This document shows, piece after piece, positions 36,588 through 37,007 of a stretch of DNA of 37,007 nucleotides. The translations under genes and the position numbers were made by a program. Each line of letters begins with the position of its first letter. Positions within the stretch are counted from its first letter, which is position 1. This stretch comes from a virus, in the IMG/VR virus record IMGVR_UViG_3300010379_000018, positions 1 through 37,007 of that record; one strand, 5' to 3'. The notes under the pieces were generated by a model that had not been told where the DNA came from, searched no databases, and saw only the letters and a list, made by a program, of their open reading frames with translations.

Positions 36588-36616
36588 TTGACAATGTAGA
36601 CGTGTGCTGCGAATAT
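36588..36616 (+). promoter_or_regulatory. Promoter for the ribbon-helix-helix gene
   Basis: Perfect -35 TTGACA (36588-36593), 17-base spacer, -10-like GAATAT (36611-36616). The expected transcript start is near 36622-36624, at or next to the ATG of the following gene, which has no ribosome-binding site, so the mRNA may be leaderless. Confidence 0.55.
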
Positions 36617-36623
36617 CAGCGCA

Positions 36624-36824
36624 ATGAAACAAAAGAACGTCAGACAGAAAAAGATCGGAGTTGCCACTCTCCGGCTCCCAGCGCAGCTTAAGGATCAAGT
36701 CGAAGCACTGGCGGGAAAAGAACGCCGCAGCCTCTCAGCGATGCTAATGATCCTGGTCGAAGAGGCGCTCGATCGGCGTAGGCCGCTGACGGCAATAAAT
36801 TACTTGGCTCCACCACTCCGGTAA
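36624..36824 (+). CDS. Ribbon-helix-helix (Arc/CopG-like) DNA-binding protein
   Basis: 66 residues from ATG 36624. KKIGVATLRLPAQLKDQVEA with LAGKERRSLSAMLMILVEEA shows the strand (VATLRLP), helix A, turn and helix B of an Arc/CopG regulator. These dimers bind operators through the N-terminal strand. It has its own promoter and no ribosome-binding site. It is the best candidate for a phage transcriptional regulator in this window and may control leftward-to-rightward switching or the adjacent truncated gene. A partition or antitoxin role is possible, but no toxin partner is visible. Confidence 0.8.
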   Translation: MKQKNVRQKKIGVATLRLPAQLKDQVEALAGKERRSLSAMLMILVEEALDRRRPLTAINYLAPPLR

Positions 36825-36879
36825 GCGGATGATGGGATCAGTAGTTCATTGCCGATGAAAACTCAAAAGGAGATTCATC

Positions 36880-37007
36880 GTGCCATTGCCCTACGTCTTA
36901 CCCTGCTGGGTTCCCGCCCGCAGGCTGAAGGACTCCGAAATGATTGAGTTGGACGTTTACTACTTCTATTGGCTTTCGATTTGCGTCGGCCTGTTGGATC
37001 GCGTGAA
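36880..37007 (+). CDS. Unknown gene, cut by the window end
   Basis: GTG 36880 preceded by AAAGGAG opens a frame to the last base: VPLPYVLPCWVPARRLKDSE followed by MIELDVYYFYWLSICVGLLD. An overlapping alternative from ATG 36855 (MKTQKEIHRAIALRLTLLGS, 30 residues) has no ribosome-binding site. No family recognised from 42 residues. GC is visibly lower than in the rest of the window. If the sequence is circular, the frame passes through the junction into the repeat gene at base 2 without a stop. Confidence 0.5.
   Translation, partial: MPLPYVLPCWVPARRLKDSEMIELDVYYFYWLSICVGLLDRV

Noticed and set aside
1-37007. Integrase, CI-like repressor, att sites, tRNA genes
   Set aside because: Searched by eye on both strands for tyrosine/serine recombinase motifs, repressor-type helix-turn-helix next to divergent promoters and cloverleaf patterns; none convincing.

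Overview
This window reads as an almost complete genome of a tailed, siphovirus-like phage or prophage of a high-GC bacterium. Nearly everything is on the + strand. Genes are packed head to tail, with ATGA, GTGA or TAATG overlaps at most junctions. The virion set follows the HK97/lambda order: P27-family small and large terminase, HK97-type portal, S78 prohead protease, HK97-fold capsid, connectors, tail terminator, tail tube, G/GT chaperone with a frameshift site, tape measure, tail tip and a GH108-like endolysin. No integrase, CI-like repressor, tRNA or rRNA was seen, so temperate status is open. The host cannot be read directly. High GC, very frequent GATC and several Sec-leader-like starts are compatible with a soil Gram-negative such as Acidobacteriota, but that is only a guess.

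Layout. (a) 1-7652: early and accessory genes, mostly small. They include a 45-bp-repeat protein, small zinc-binding and membrane proteins, a winged-helix replication-type protein, a RusA-type resolvase, a ParB-like protein with Cys clusters, and a sulfotransferase-like protein. (b) 7653-8896: a segment of unusual composition with an unknown gene, then an HNH endonuclease. (c) 8897-17839: a hydrophobic-leader protein, terminases, an internally deleted HNH-like gene, portal, protease, capsid and a strong terminator. (d) 17840-25395: connectors interleaved with Cys-rich, Sec-leader-bearing fibre or beta-helix proteins. (e) 25392-33993: tail genes, including two tandem tail-tube paralogues, a canonical -1 slippery site (CCCAAAC), a lone minus-strand membrane gene and a short tape measure. 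(f) 33990-36494: lysis-type membrane proteins and endolysin. (g) 36495-37007: terminator, a ribbon-helix-helix gene with its own promoter, and a gene cut by the window end.

Most notable points. A 45-nt near-perfect palindrome with a GGAG tetranucleotide, the REP/RAYT signature, sits inside the 5' end of the portal gene and splits its reading frame. Three consecutive genes in the structural operon carry export-signal-like N-termini, and the two large ones are rich in cysteine. Capsid, one tail-tube paralogue and a pre-terminase protein also have hydrophobic N-terminal extensions. About a quarter of the genes have Cys/His metal-binding patterns. GATC is strongly over-represented (18 in 660 bases counted at 4321-4980), except in segments that look recently acquired. 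The last partial gene would continue in frame into the first partial gene if the sequence were circular, which suggests that the window is a whole circular or permuted genome cut in the repeat gene.
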